Of a DNA stretch of 64,000 nucleotides, positions 43,035-52,345 are shown piece after piece. Source of the DNA: Streptomyces sp. Ag109_O5-1 (GTDB taxonomy: Bacteria; Actinomycetota; Actinomycetes; Streptomycetales; Streptomycetaceae); assembly GCF_003814875.1 (NCBI RefSeq), contig NZ_RKQF01000001.1, positions 9,610,001-9,674,000 on the forward strand. The letters run 5' to 3'. The notes below the pieces were generated by a model, which worked only from the letters and a program-made list of their open reading frames with translations, did no database searches and had not been told where the DNA came from. Numbering within the stretch: the first letter of the stretch is position 1; each line of letters starts with the position of its first letter. The translations under genes were made by a program, and so were the position numbers.

Positions 43035-43170
43035 TCCCGGGCCGTACCGGACGCGATGGCGTCGGTGGCGTACGGAGCGGAGGCCATCGTGCTGGTGCCG
43101 GCCGCCGGCGGTGCGCACGGCCTCGGGTACACGCTGCCCGTCACCGCACCGGAGGCGGGTCTGGCCAACG
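43035..43170 (+). pseudogene. Fragment of an APC permease gene
   Basis: Reads DAMASVAYGAEAIVLVPAAG, close to DALSSVAYGPEAIVLALVVA in helix 1 of the permease at 44305, then decays without further homology. No start or continuation. A remnant of a duplicated or deleted permease. Confidence 0.6.
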
Positions 43171-43222
43171 ACATGCTGCTGTTCCTCGCCGGACCTCTCG
43201 ACGGCGGTGACCCCCTGTCCGC

Positions 43223-43762
43223 TCAGCAGGGCAACCGGCGTACGTCCAGCGGCAGATGCCAGATGTTCCGGCGGTGCGCCGACGTCAGCGCCTCCTCCAG
43301 CGGGGACGGCGGCACCGCGAGGACCGGGCAGTGCGCGTGGGCCAGGCAGTAGCGGGCGACCCGGCCCGAGAGGACCCGGTGCCAGCCGCGCCGGCCCGCG
43401 CCGACGACCAGGATGTCCTCCTCCCGGTCGGCCGTCTCCACCAGGGCCAGGCCGGGGGTGGCGCGTACGACGCGGCCGTGCAGCGGGACGCCGGGCGGGC
43501 CCGCCTCGCCGAAGACCTCGTCGAGCACGCCGAGCAGCCGCTCCCGGGCCAGCCCCTGCCACTCCTCGACCAGTTGCGGCGGGGCGGGGGAGCGGCGCGC
43601 CGCCAGTTCGCCGCCCGGCGGCTCCCAGGCCAGCACCGGCCACAGCTCGGTCTCCCGCCGCCGGGCCTCCGTCGCCGCACGGCGCAGCGCCGTGACGCTG
43701 CCGAGCGAACCGCTCACGCCGACGACGACCCGACCGGATGTGCAGGTGTCGTAACCGGACAT
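43223..43762 (-). CDS. Universal stress protein (UspA family)
   Basis: 179 residues, one Usp domain. The N-terminal strand is GRVVVGVSGSLGSVTALRRA, and the nucleotide-binding loop near the C-terminus is ILVVGAGRRGWHRVLSGRVA followed by CPVLAVP. Cytoplasmic, probably ATP-binding. ATG 43762 (MSGYDT) is preferred over a longer frame. Divergent from the frameshifted APC permease; Usp proteins are known to associate with some ion transporters, so a regulatory link is possible. Confidence 0.85.
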   Translation of the reverse strand: MSGYDTCTSGRVVVGVSGSLGSVTALRRAATEARRRETELWPVLAWEPPGGELAARRSPAPPQLVEEWQGLARERLLGVLDEVFGEAGPPGVPLHGRVVRATPGLALVETADREEDILVVGAGRRGWHRVLSGRVARYCLAHAHCPVLAVPPSPLEEALTSAHRRNIWHLPLDVRRLPC

Positions 43763-44304
43763 GTATCCACCGTACTTCCGCAGTGGCCCCCGGGCGTGCC
43801 CCGGGAGCGGACCGCCTCCATGACACTGCCCGGCTCCGGGCACGGGCCAGCCCCGCAGCCACTTCTTGGCACCCCTCTGACGCCCGCGACCAGCGTCGAC
43901 GGCCTCTCCGTCAGCGTCGCGTCAACGTCGTCGCGATCACCGTCAGCGTCCCGTCATGAGGCGTCGGCGGACCGCCGGGACCGGGCATGGCGTCTTGGGC
44001 GAGCCCCGGTCGGCCACCCCGCTCCCCGGGGCGCTCCAGCTCCTTCCTGTGCCAGGAGGCATCCCATGCCACAACTCCTCCGCGGTGCCGATCCGGAGCC
44101 TTCCGATCGCATCGCTCCCCCTCTCCATGGCCTCCGGTTCAACATGGTGGGGCGGCCGCCGGTCGTGGCGGTCCGGGACGGGGGCGCCCGGCTGCTGGTG
44201 CGTAGGGAGTCACCGGAAGACATGCGGAGGCGGGACGTGGGGCTGCAGGCCGGTGAGGGTGACACCGGTGGCGACCTGACCCACCCGGCCGTGATGAGGT
44301 CCCG
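43763..44304. other. Intergenic region between the Usp gene and the second APC permease gene
   Basis: 542 bp without a convincing gene. Contains two pairs of 11-bp direct repeats (43910-43963). No riboswitch core was recognised. Confidence 0.55.
43910..43963. promoter_or_regulatory. Two pairs of 11-bp direct repeats (GTCAgCGTC type)
   Basis: GTCAGCGTCGC / GTCAACGTCGT (43910-43931) and GTCAGCGTCCC / GTCATGAGGCG (43942-43963), 32 bp apart, the pattern expected for cooperative OmpR-family binding. Confidence 0.5.
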
Positions 44305-46118
44305 ATGGCGTATGGCCTGGCACGTCGTGAACTGAGACCGCGTGTTCCGCTGCGTCCCGGCGAAGGCGAGAAACACCATCTGACCAGCCTGGAGGGGCTC
44401 GCCGCGCTGTCGTTGGACGCGCTGAGCTCCGTGGCGTACGGCCCCGAAGCGATCGTGCTGGCGCTGGTGGTCGCCGGGACCGGGGCGCTCACCGCGACCC
44501 TGTCCATCACTCTTGCGATCACGTTCCTGCTCGCGGCACTCGTCGTGTCGTACGGCCAGGTCATCGCCGTTCACCCGGACGGCGGTGGCGCCTACGCCGT
44601 CGCCAAGGCGGACCTCGGTGCCACCGCGAGCCTGCTGGCCGCCGCCAGCCTGGTCGTCGACTACGTCCTCACCGTCGCCGTCAGCCTCGCCGCCGGTGCC
44701 GACGCGCTCGCCTCCGCCTTCCCGGCCTTCGCCCACGACAAGCTCGTCGTCTGTCTGATCGGCCTGGCCCTGCTGGCGGCCGTGAATCTGCGGGGCGTCT
44801 CCGACAGCGCCCGGGTGCTGATGCTGCCGACCGTCCTGTTCATCGTGGCGATCCTCGGCGTCATCGTGCTCGGCCTGCTGCGCTCCCGGCCGCCGTCATC
44901 GGCACCGCCCAGCCCGGGCACGCGACCGAGGCGCTGTCCGCGCTGGTGATCCTCAAGGCGTTCTCGTCCGGCTGCTCGGCCCTGACCGGCGTGGAGGCCA
45001 TCGCCAACGCCGTCCCCACCTTCCGCACCCCCAGGGTCAGACGCGCCCAGCGCACCGAGCTGATGCTGGGCGGACTCCTCGGGACCATGCTGATCGGCCT
45101 GGCGGTCCTGATCCACCGCGACCATGTCGCCCCGCGTGGCGGGGTGACCGTCCTCGCCCAGCTCACCGCGGGCGCCTACGGCACCGGCTGGCCCTACTAC
45201 GCCACCAACCTCCTGGTCACCCTGGTCCTGGGCCTCCCCGCCAACACCAGCTTCGGCGGACTGCCGGTGCTGATGAGCCTGCTCGCCCGCGACAACCGGC
45301 TGCCCCACATCTTCGGCCTGCGCGCCGAACGCCCCGTGTACCGCTACGGCGTGGCCGCCGTCGCCCTGCTCGCCGCCCTGCTCCTGCTCGCCACCGATGC
45401 CGACACCCACCGCCTGCTCCCGCTCTTCGCCGTCGGCGTCTTCATCGGCTTCACCCTCAGCCAGGCCGGCCTGGTCCGGCACTGGGCGACCCGGCGCCCG
45501 GCCGGCTGGAAGCGCCGGGCGGTCATCAACGGCACCGGCGCCCTGCTCACCGCCCTCGCCGGGGTCGTCCTGCTGTTCACCAAGTTCCTCGCCGGCCCCT
45601 GGGTGGTGGTGATCGCGGTACCGCTGATGATGCTGCTGTTCGTCCGCATCCAGCGCTACTACACGGAAGTGGGGGAGGAGTTGGGCCTGGGGCGGGTGCC
45701 GGCGCCGCCGCCCCGGCGCACCGGGAGCCTGGTGATCGTGCCGATCGGCGAGGTCAGCAAGCTCGCCCGGCATGCCCTCGGTGCGGCCCTCGCCCTCGGC
45801 GACGAGGTGGTCGCGGTCGCGGTGCACGGCGATCCCGGCCGGTCGCGTGCGCTGGAGGAGGCCTGGGCGCGCTGGAACCCGGGCGTGCGCCTCGACGTCA
45901 TCGACGGCCCGCACCGCTCCCTGGTCCAGCCGATCGTCGGCTACGTCCAGCGCGCCCCCGAGGACGGCCGTCAGTTCGCCGTCCTCATCCCCGAGGTCGA
46001 ACCCCGCCACCGCCGCTACGAGATCCTCCAGAACCAGCGCGGCCTCCTCCTCGCGACCGTGCTGCGCGCCCGCACCGACGTCGTGGTGTGTCTGCTGCCG
46101 GACCGCCTGAAGCTGTAG
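44305..46118 (+). pseudogene. APC superfamily permease with a frameshift near 44890
   Basis: The first frame (44305-44949) carries helices 1-6 (LSLDALSSVAYGPEAIVLAL, then VIAVHPDGGGAYAVAKADLG). The second frame reads AAVIGTAQPGHATEALSALV, ILKAFSSGCSALTGVEAIAN and continues through the remaining helices to a cytoplasmic tail ending at 46118. Restoring one base in the run around 44886-44893 (CCGGCCGCCG) would join them into about 604 residues. It resembles KimA-like potassium permeases. Either a recent inactivation or a base missed in sequencing; the rest shows no decay. Confidence 0.8.
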
Positions 46119-46183
46119 GAGCCCTTCTTGTCGGGCCCCGACCGCCCTTCTACAGTTGCGCCTCGTAATGTTCGTCGATCTTG

Positions 46184-46196
46184 CCGAAACTTTCGG
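46184..46196. promoter_or_regulatory. Palindrome CCGAAACTTTCGG upstream of the GH43 remnant
   Basis: Perfect 6-bp arms around a central C. Contains CGAA-N3-TTCG, the same motif found at 47319-47329 before the sugar ABC operon. Probable xylo-oligosaccharide repressor site. Confidence 0.6.
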
Positions 46197-46226
46197 TGAC
46201 GCGGCGGCCGGACACGGGAGGGACGC

Positions 46227-47250
46227 AGGCGCATACGGACGTACGGCAACCCGGTCATCCCCGGATTCCACCCCGACCCGAGCGTGTGCCGGGTGGGGGA
46301 GGACCACTACCTGGTGTGCTCCAGTTTCGAGTACTTCCCCGGAGTCCCGCTCTTCCGCAGCCGGGACCTGGTGCACTGGCGGCAGATCGGCAACGTGCTG
46401 GATCGGCCACCGCCCGAGGACACGCCGGCCTCGTGCAGGCGGCCGACGGCAGCTGGTGGGCGGTGCTGCTCGGCACCCGGCCGCGCGGCTGGTTCCCGGA
46501 GTTCCACGTCCTCGGCCGCGAGACCTTCCTGGCCCCGGTGGAATGGGTGGACGGCTGGCCGCGGATGGGGCCGGTACGGGAGCGACACGAGGCCCCGGAC
46601 GTCTGGCACCCGGTCGAACAGCCGCCGGTGCGGGACGACTTCACGGCTCCCGCCCTCGCGCCGCACTGGCTCTCCCCGCGCAGCCGGCCGGCCGGGTCCT
46701 GGTCGCTGACCGAACGCCCCGGGTGGCTGACGCTCACGGCCACCGGAGACAGCCTCGACCGGCCCGGCACACCTTCGTCGGCCGCCGCCAGCAGCACCCC
46801 GACTGCCGTGCCGCCGCGCTGCTCGACCCGGGCTCGGGACGTGCGGGTCTCTCGGTCCGTATCGACGAGGCGCACCACTACGACCTGGAGGTGGGCGGGG
46901 AAGTGGTGAGCGCGGTCGTCCGGACCGGGCCGGTGCGGCAGCTGATCGCCGAACGCGCGGTGCCGCCGGGGCCGTTGACCCTGGTGATCGAGATCCGTAC
47001 GGCCTCGGTTCCGCCGCCCACCGTCACCGCGCCCGGGGAGGAAGGGGGCGCGACCGGTGTCCGCCCCGCAGGGTCCGACGCCGTGACCCTTTCGATCGAA
47101 ACCTCCGACGGTGTCGTTCGGCTGGCCGAACTCGACGGCCGCTATCTCTCCACCGAGGTGGCGGGCGGGTTCACCGGCCGGGTCATCGGCATGTACGTCA
47201 CGGAGGGGCGGGCCGCCTTCGACTGGTTCGAATACATGGCGATGAGCTGA
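46227..47250 (+). pseudogene. Decayed GH43 beta-xylosidase/arabinofuranosidase
   Basis: Coding signal moves through three frames. About 46233-46425 gives YGNPVIPGFHPDPSVCRVGE and FEYFPGVPLFRSRDLVHWRQ. About 46425-46790 gives LVQAADGSWWAVLLGTRPRG and onward. From about 46790 to TGA 47250 comes the C-terminal beta-sandwich ending AAFDWFEYMAMS. Roughly 150-200 residues of the catalytic propeller between the first and second parts are absent, so an internal deletion also occurred. A GGAGGGA ribosome site precedes ATA at 46233 where ATG would be expected. Non-functional. Confidence 0.85.
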
Positions 47251-47295
47251 TGCGCGACACCTTGACGCTCCTGAGCCGCCTTTCTAGAGTCGCCG

Positions 47296-47330
47296 TTCGG
47301 AACGTTCGGTGAACATACCGAATGTTTCGA
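47296..47330. promoter_or_regulatory. Probable repressor site(s) upstream of the xylo-oligosaccharide operon
   Basis: CGAATGTTTCG (47319-47329, CGAA-N3-TTCG), preceded by the partly palindromic GTTCGGAACGTTCGG (about 47295-47309). About 70 bp before the binding-protein start. BxlR-like control is the natural guess. Confidence 0.6.
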
Positions 47331-47397
47331 AGGGCGGGCCCCAGAGCACCACCGAACCAGGACGGCGTCGGTCGTCCCGTACCCCAAGGAGCGCATC

Positions 47398-48696
47398 ATG
47401 GGCGACCCGGCATTGTCCCGGCGCGGATTCCTGGCGGCCACCGCGGCCGCCGGTCTGGGCATGACCGCCCTCAGCGGCTGCGGCGGCGGCTCGGACGGAG
47501 GGTCCTCGTCGTCGGGGAAGGTCACCGTCGAGTGGTGGAACATCTCCACCACCCAGCCGACCAAGAACGTCTGGGCGGCCCTCGCCAAGAAGTTCGAGGC
47601 CCAGAACCCGCATGTCAAGCTGAAGATTGTGCAGTTGGAGAACGACGCCTACAAATCCAAGATGACGGCGCTCATAGCCTCCGGGAAGCTCCCGGACATC
47701 TTCCACACCTGGGGTGGCGGCGTCCTCAAGCAGCAGGTCGACGCCGGCCTCGTCGAGGACCTCACCGACAGCACCAAGCCCTGGGCGGACGGGATGCTGT
47801 CGGTCGCCAAGCAGCCTTACCTCATCGACCAGAAGCTGTACGGCATCCCGTTCGACATCGGCATGATCGGCTTCTGGTACAACAAGGCACTCTTCAACAA
47901 GGCGGGAATCAGCGAGCCTCCCACCACATGGAGCGGGTTCCTCGACGCGGTGAAGAAGCTCCAGGCCGCGGGTATCACCCCGCTCGCCCTCGCGGGCAAG
48001 GAGAGCTGGACGGGTATGTACTACTGGGCGTACCTGGCGATGCGCACCGCCGGGCTCGACGCCCTCCAGAAGGCCGACGAGGACAAGGACTTCACCGGCA
48101 CCGGGTTCGTCCAGGCCGGACAGCACCTCAAGGACCTCGTCGCTCTCCAGCCGTTCCAGAAGGGCTTCCTCGGCGCCGCCTATTCCTCGCCCACCGGCCA
48201 GGCGGCCGCCGTCGGCAACGGCAAGGCAGCCATGGAGCTGATGGGCCAGTGGGCCCCGGTGGTGGAGGCGGACGCGGGCAAGGGCCTCGGCTCCGACCTG
48301 GGTTTCTTCCCGTTCCCCGCGGTCGACGGCGGCAAGGGTGCCATCACCGAGGTCTTCGGCGGCGGCGGCGGGCACGCCCTGCGCAAAGGCGCTCCGAAGG
48401 AAGCCGTCGACTTCCTGAAGTTCTTCGCCTCCGAGACCACCGACCTGGTGCTCGTCGAGAAGACCAAGACGCTCCCGGTGGTCCCCGGTGCGGAGAAGGC
48501 GCTGAGCGACGCCAACACCAAGGCCGTACAGGCGCAGTTGAAGGGCGCCACCGGCTTCCAGCTCTACCTCGACCAGGCGTACGCGCCGGCCGTCGGCCAG
48601 CAGATCAACGACAGCGTGGCCGGGTTGATCGCCGGGTCCAAGTCTCCCGAGGACGTCACTCAGGCGATCACCAAGACCGCGAAGGAAGAGCAGTAA
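47398..48696 (+). CDS. bxlE: ABC transporter sugar-binding lipoprotein (xylobiose/xylo-oligosaccharide type)
   Basis: 432 residues. Signal sequence has a Tat-like RRGFLAATA and lipobox LSGC (Cys 28). The mature part is a family 1 solute-binding fold (VTVEWWNIST, FHTWGGGVLKQQVDAGLVED, IPFDIGMIGFWYNKALFNKA). Captures oligosaccharide for the two permeases that follow. Assignment to xylobiose rests on the BxlE-F-G gene order and the GH10 xylanase downstream; a shared MsiK-type ATPase would be encoded elsewhere, as no ATPase is in the operon. Confidence 0.82.
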   Translation: MGDPALSRRGFLAATAAAGLGMTALSGCGGGSDGGSSSSGKVTVEWWNISTTQPTKNVWAALAKKFEAQNPHVKLKIVQLENDAYKSKMTALIASGKLPDIFHTWGGGVLKQQVDAGLVEDLTDSTKPWADGMLSVAKQPYLIDQKLYGIPFDIGMIGFWYNKALFNKAGISEPPTTWSGFLDAVKKLQAAGITPLALAGKESWTGMYYWAYLAMRTAGLDALQKADEDKDFTGTGFVQAGQHLKDLVALQPFQKGFLGAAYSSPTGQAAAVGNGKAAMELMGQWAPVVEADAGKGLGSDLGFFPFPAVDGGKGAITEVFGGGGGHALRKGAPKEAVDFLKFFASETTDLVLVEKTKTLPVVPGAEKALSDANTKAVQAQLKGATGFQLYLDQAYAPAVGQQINDSVAGLIAGSKSPEDVTQAITKTAKEEQ

Positions 48697-48701
48697 GGCC
48701 C

Positions 48702-49703
48702 ATGACCTCCACCTTCCTGCCTGATCAGCGCAGCGGTGGTGGCGAGGCCGTCCTGCCGCCACCGGTGGCCGGTGCCGGTGGCGGCAGGGCCCGGCGCCGG
48801 CTGCTGCACTGGCTCACCGCGATGGGCTTCCAGCTGCCCGCCCTGGTGTTGTTCGGCGTCCTCGTGCTGCTGCCGATCCTGTTCGCGCTGTACGCCTCGT
48901 TCTTCCGCTGGGGCGGCTTCGGCATGCCCTCCGACTACACCGGCACCGACAACTTCACCCGGCTCTTCCAGGACGACGTCTTCCTCGGCGACCTGTGGCG
49001 CTGCCTGGTCCTGGTCGTGCTGTCGCTGGCGCTGCAACTGCCGTTCGCCCTCGCCATGGCGGTCCTCCTCAACCAGAGGATCCGCGGCCGGGCCGTCTAC
49101 CGGATGCTGTTCTTCGCCCCGTACGTGCTCTCCGAGGCGATCACCGGCGTGTTGTTCGGCATGATCTTCGCGCCCGACGACGGACTCGCCGACCACCTCC
49201 TCAGCGACATCGGCCTCGGCGCCCTGGGCGGGAAGTGGTTCTCCGACCCCTCCACCGTGATGGCCACCCTTTTCCTGGTCATGACCTGGAAGTACTTCGG
49301 CTTCCACATGATGCTGTACCTGGCCGGACTCCAGTCGATCCCGGCCGAGTTGACGGAGGCGGCGACCGTCGACGGCGCGGGCCCCTGGCAGCGCTTCCGC
49401 CATGTCACCCTGCCGCTGCTCGCTCCTACCCTGCGCATCAGCGTCTTCCTGTCGGTCATCGGCTCCATCCAGCTCTTCGACCTGGTGTGGGTGGTCACCG
49501 CGGGCGGCCCGGACCACCACTCGGAGACCATGGCCGTGACCATGTTCCAGTACGGCTTCAAGCGCTACCAGGTCGGCTACGCCAGTGCGATCAGTGTGGC
49601 CATGTTCGCCATCAGCCTCGTCTTCGCCCTCGCCTACCAGCGGTTCGTGCTCCGCCGCGACCTGGCGGGCGCCACCACGAACATGAGGGGAGACGGCGCA
49701 TGA
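48702..49703 (+). CDS. bxlF: ABC sugar permease, first subunit
   Basis: 333 residues, six transmembrane helices (FQLPALVLFGVLVLLPILFA onward). The MalF-type EAA loop is AELTEAATVDGAGPWQRFRH. Starts 5 bp after the binding protein and overlaps the next gene by ATGA. Forms the import channel with the second permease. Confidence 0.88.
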   Translation: MTSTFLPDQRSGGGEAVLPPPVAGAGGGRARRRLLHWLTAMGFQLPALVLFGVLVLLPILFALYASFFRWGGFGMPSDYTGTDNFTRLFQDDVFLGDLWRCLVLVVLSLALQLPFALAMAVLLNQRIRGRAVYRMLFFAPYVLSEAITGVLFGMIFAPDDGLADHLLSDIGLGALGGKWFSDPSTVMATLFLVMTWKYFGFHMMLYLAGLQSIPAELTEAATVDGAGPWQRFRHVTLPLLAPTLRISVFLSVIGSIQLFDLVWVVTAGGPDHHSETMAVTMFQYGFKRYQVGYASAISVAMFAISLVFALAYQRFVLRRDLAGATTNMRGDGA

Positions 49704-50536
49704 GCAGCAGCCGTAGGACGGCCGTACGGAACCTGCCCCTGCACGTGATCCTCGTCGTGGTCGGCGCGGTGATGGTCGTACCCCTGCTGTACGCCCTGCT
49801 GTCCGGGTTCAAGACCACCGACGAGCTGTCCCGCAACCCGGTCGGGCTGCCCGAGTCCTGGGTCACCTCCAACTACACCGGCATCCTCGGCTCGGGCGCG
49901 TTCTGGCGGCTGGTCGGCAACAGCACGCTGATCGCGATCGCGACCACCGTGCTCGTGGTCGCGGTGTCGGCGCTGGCCGCCTTCTCCTTCGCGCGGTTCG
50001 CGTTCCGCGGGCGGGAGGTCCTGTTCACCGTGTTCACGATGGGCCTGATGTTCCCCTTCGCGGTGGCCGCCCTGCCCCTCTTCCTGCTGCTTCGGTCGAT
50101 GCACCTGCTGGACAACCCGCTGGGCGTGATCCTGCCGCAGGCCGCGTTCGGGCTGCCGATGACCATCATCATCCTGCGCGGGTTCTTCCGGGAGATCCCC
50201 GGGGAGCTGGAGGAGGCGGCCACCCTCGACGGCTGCGGGCCGTTCGCCTTCTTCTGGCGGATCCTGCTGCCCATGGCCCGGCCCGCGCTCGGCACGGTCT
50301 CCGTGCTCGCGGTCGTCACCAGCTGGAACAACTTCTTCCTGCCGCTGCTGGTCTTCACCGACTCCACCTGGTGGACCATCCCGATCGGCGTGCAGCAGTT
50401 CCAGGGCCAGTACTCCACCGACACCGCCCGTGTCTTCGCCTATTTGGTCCTCGCCATGGTCCCCGCCCTGGCCTTCTACTCGGTCGCCGAACGCCAACTG
50501 GTCGGCGGCCTCACCACAGGCGCCACCAAGGGCTGA
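49700..50536 (+). CDS. bxlG: ABC sugar permease, second subunit
   Basis: 278 residues, MalG-type, six transmembrane helices, EAA loop GELEEAATLDGCGPFAFFWR. The ATG overlaps the previous stop, showing translational coupling. Heterodimer partner of the preceding permease. Confidence 0.88.
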   Translation: MSSSRRTAVRNLPLHVILVVVGAVMVVPLLYALLSGFKTTDELSRNPVGLPESWVTSNYTGILGSGAFWRLVGNSTLIAIATTVLVVAVSALAAFSFARFAFRGREVLFTVFTMGLMFPFAVAALPLFLLLRSMHLLDNPLGVILPQAAFGLPMTIIILRGFFREIPGELEEAATLDGCGPFAFFWRILLPMARPALGTVSVLAVVTSWNNFFLPLLVFTDSTWWTIPIGVQQFQGQYSTDTARVFAYLVLAMVPALAFYSVAERQLVGGLTTGATKG

Positions 50537-50564
50537 ATCGCCTTCCACTGACAGGAGTCGCACG

Positions 50565-51617
50565 ATGTCCCGCACACGTCTCAGACTCGCAGGTGCCCTC
50601 GCGGCCGTCCTGGTGGCCGTCGGAGTCGCCACCGGCCCCGCAGCCCAGGCCCACGACCGGCAGCCCACCCTCGCCGAACTGGCCCAGCGCCACGGCCGGT
50701 ACTTCGGCAGTGCCACCGACAACCCCGAACTCACCGACACCGCCTACACCGGGCTGCTCGGCAGCGAGTTCGACATGATCACGCCCGGCAACGGCATGAA
50801 GTGGTACGCCACCGAACCCGAACAGGGCGTCTTCGACTGGACCAACGGCGACCAGATCGTGAACCTCGCCCGCGCGAACCACCAGAAGGTCCGCGCCCAC
50901 ACCCTGGTCTGGCACAGTCAGCTGCCGGGCTGGCTCACCTCGCGCACCTGGACGGCAGACGACCTCAGGGCCGTGCTGAAGAAGCACATCCAGACCGAGG
51001 TACGGCACTACCGGGGCAAGGTCTACTCCTGGGACGTCGTCAACGAGGCGTTCAACGAGGACGGCACCTACCGCGAGACCCTCTGGTACAAGACGCTCGG
51101 CCCCGGTTACATCGCGGACGCGCTGCGCTGGGCCCATCAGGCCGACCCGCACGCCAGGCTCTACCTCAACGACTACAACATCGAGGCCACCGGCCCCAAG
51201 AGCGACGCCTACTACGCGCTCGCGCAGGAGCTGAAGGCCCGGCACGTGCCGCTGGACGGCATCGGCTTCCAGGCCCACCTCGCGCTCCAGTACGGCTATC
51301 CGTCCACCCTGGAGGAGAACCTCCGCCGCTTCTCCCGTCTCGGCCTGGACACCGCGCTCACCGAGGTCGACGTGCGGATGCAACTGCCCGCCACGGCCGA
51401 GAAACTGGCCGAACAGGCGACCTGGTACGCCGATCTGACCAAGGCATGCCTCGCGGTGCGCCGGTGCGTGGGCATCACCGTCTGGGATTACACCGACAAG
51501 TACTCCTGGATCCCGGCGGTCTTCCCCGGGGAAGGCGCGGCCCTGCCCTGGGACGAGCAACTCGCTCCCAAGCCGGCCTACTTCGCACTGCGCGCAGCGC
51601 TCGGCTACACGGGGTAG
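50565..51617 (+). CDS. Secreted endo-1,4-beta-xylanase, GH10
   Basis: 350 residues. Signal peptide of about 29 residues (LAGALAAVLVAVGVATGPAA, then QA). Single GH10 catalytic domain with acid/base Glu 161 in WDVVNEAF and nucleophile Glu 267 in ALTEVDVRM, and the substrate-binding WHSQLPGW. No carbohydrate-binding module. Cuts xylan outside the cell into xylo-oligosaccharides that the preceding transporter would import. ATG 50565 follows AGGAG, 28 bp after the permease gene, so it is the last gene of the operon. Confidence 0.96.
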   Translation: MSRTRLRLAGALAAVLVAVGVATGPAAQAHDRQPTLAELAQRHGRYFGSATDNPELTDTAYTGLLGSEFDMITPGNGMKWYATEPEQGVFDWTNGDQIVNLARANHQKVRAHTLVWHSQLPGWLTSRTWTADDLRAVLKKHIQTEVRHYRGKVYSWDVVNEAFNEDGTYRETLWYKTLGPGYIADALRWAHQADPHARLYLNDYNIEATGPKSDAYYALAQELKARHVPLDGIGFQAHLALQYGYPSTLEENLRRFSRLGLDTALTEVDVRMQLPATAEKLAEQATWYADLTKACLAVRRCVGITVWDYTDKYSWIPAVFPGEGAALPWDEQLAPKPAYFALRAALGYTG

Positions 51618-51636
51618 TCACCCCCGGACATGCGTC

Positions 51637-51672
51637 GGGGCCGGTGCGCACCGTGTGTGTGCGTCCGGCCCC
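51637..51672 (+). terminator. Hairpin terminator after the xylanase gene
   Basis: GGGGCCGG (51637-51644) pairs with CCGGCCCC (51665-51672), with GCGCAC/GTGTGC extending the stem inside. Confidence 0.7.
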
Positions 51673-51742
51673 TTCAGGTCACCGGGCGGAGCGGCGGGGC
51701 CGCCCGGGTGGTGCGATGTTCGGGTGGTGCGATGGTCCTTCT

Positions 51743-51979
51743 TCAGGCGGCGGTCACCACGCGGCCGGCACCGAGCGGGCGGTGCGGCGCGATGATCTGG
51801 CCGTCGGGCAGGAGCTCACCGGTGTCCTCGAAGAGCAGAACGCCGTTGCACAGCAGGCTCCAACCCTGCTCCGGGTGGTGCGCCGTGAGGCGGGCGGACT
51901 CCCGGTCGGCGGATTCGGCTGTCGGACACGGCGGCTGGTGCTGGCACATGGGTGGGGTCTCTCGCTCTGTCGTGGTCAT
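51743..51979 (-). CDS. DUF5999 family small protein
   Basis: 78 residues, conserved in Streptomyces. The core reads MCQHQPPCPTAESADRESAR, LTAHHPEQGWSLLCNGVLLF and EDTGELLPDGQIIAPHRP. Cys residues in MCQHQPPCP could bind metal. Function unknown. ATG 51979 follows GGGGGAC; the shorter MCQHQ start is an alternative. Confidence 0.8.
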   Translation of the reverse strand: MTTTERETPPMCQHQPPCPTAESADRESARLTAHHPEQGWSLLCNGVLLFEDTGELLPDGQIIAPHRPLGAGRVVTAA

Positions 51980-52345
51980 GTCGGTCCCCCGTGGTGATGA
52001 GTCGGTCGGAAACCAGTGTTGCCCTCCGGGCGTTCTTCCGCAGGGATTTAGCTGCACCGCTTCTCACAGGTTGGAGACGCGTCACCCGCGCGGACGGTTC
52101 ATCCCAACTGGGCTGCCAATTCGGATGGTTCCGCATGGCCGGATGGGGCTAGTCCGGACGGTGGGAGAACCCGGGGAAGGGCTATTACGGCTCTTAGGAG
52201 CGGTTATTTGCTCGTACGAGCGACGAGGGGTTTTCGGTGTCCCGGCCGAGGACATAGGGGAATACGCGCGTACCCCGCCTCCCGTTCAGGGACGGCGGGG
52301 TGTGGCGGGGTGCGGCGGGTGCAGTCGGGTACGGCCGGGGCGGTC
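51980..52345. other. Gene-free stretch
   Basis: No supported gene; presumably the promoter of the DUF5999 gene and the 3' side of the next gene. A run with CGGGGTG repeats at about 52290-52340. Confidence 0.5.

Noticed and set aside
43980..44300. Possible c-di-AMP riboswitch before the second APC permease
   Set aside because: No conserved core strings of that class could be identified by eye.
47322..48701. Apparent fusion of a long N-terminal frame with the first sugar permease
   Set aside because: The upstream part is an out-of-frame reading of the binding-protein gene; the permease starts at ATG 48702.
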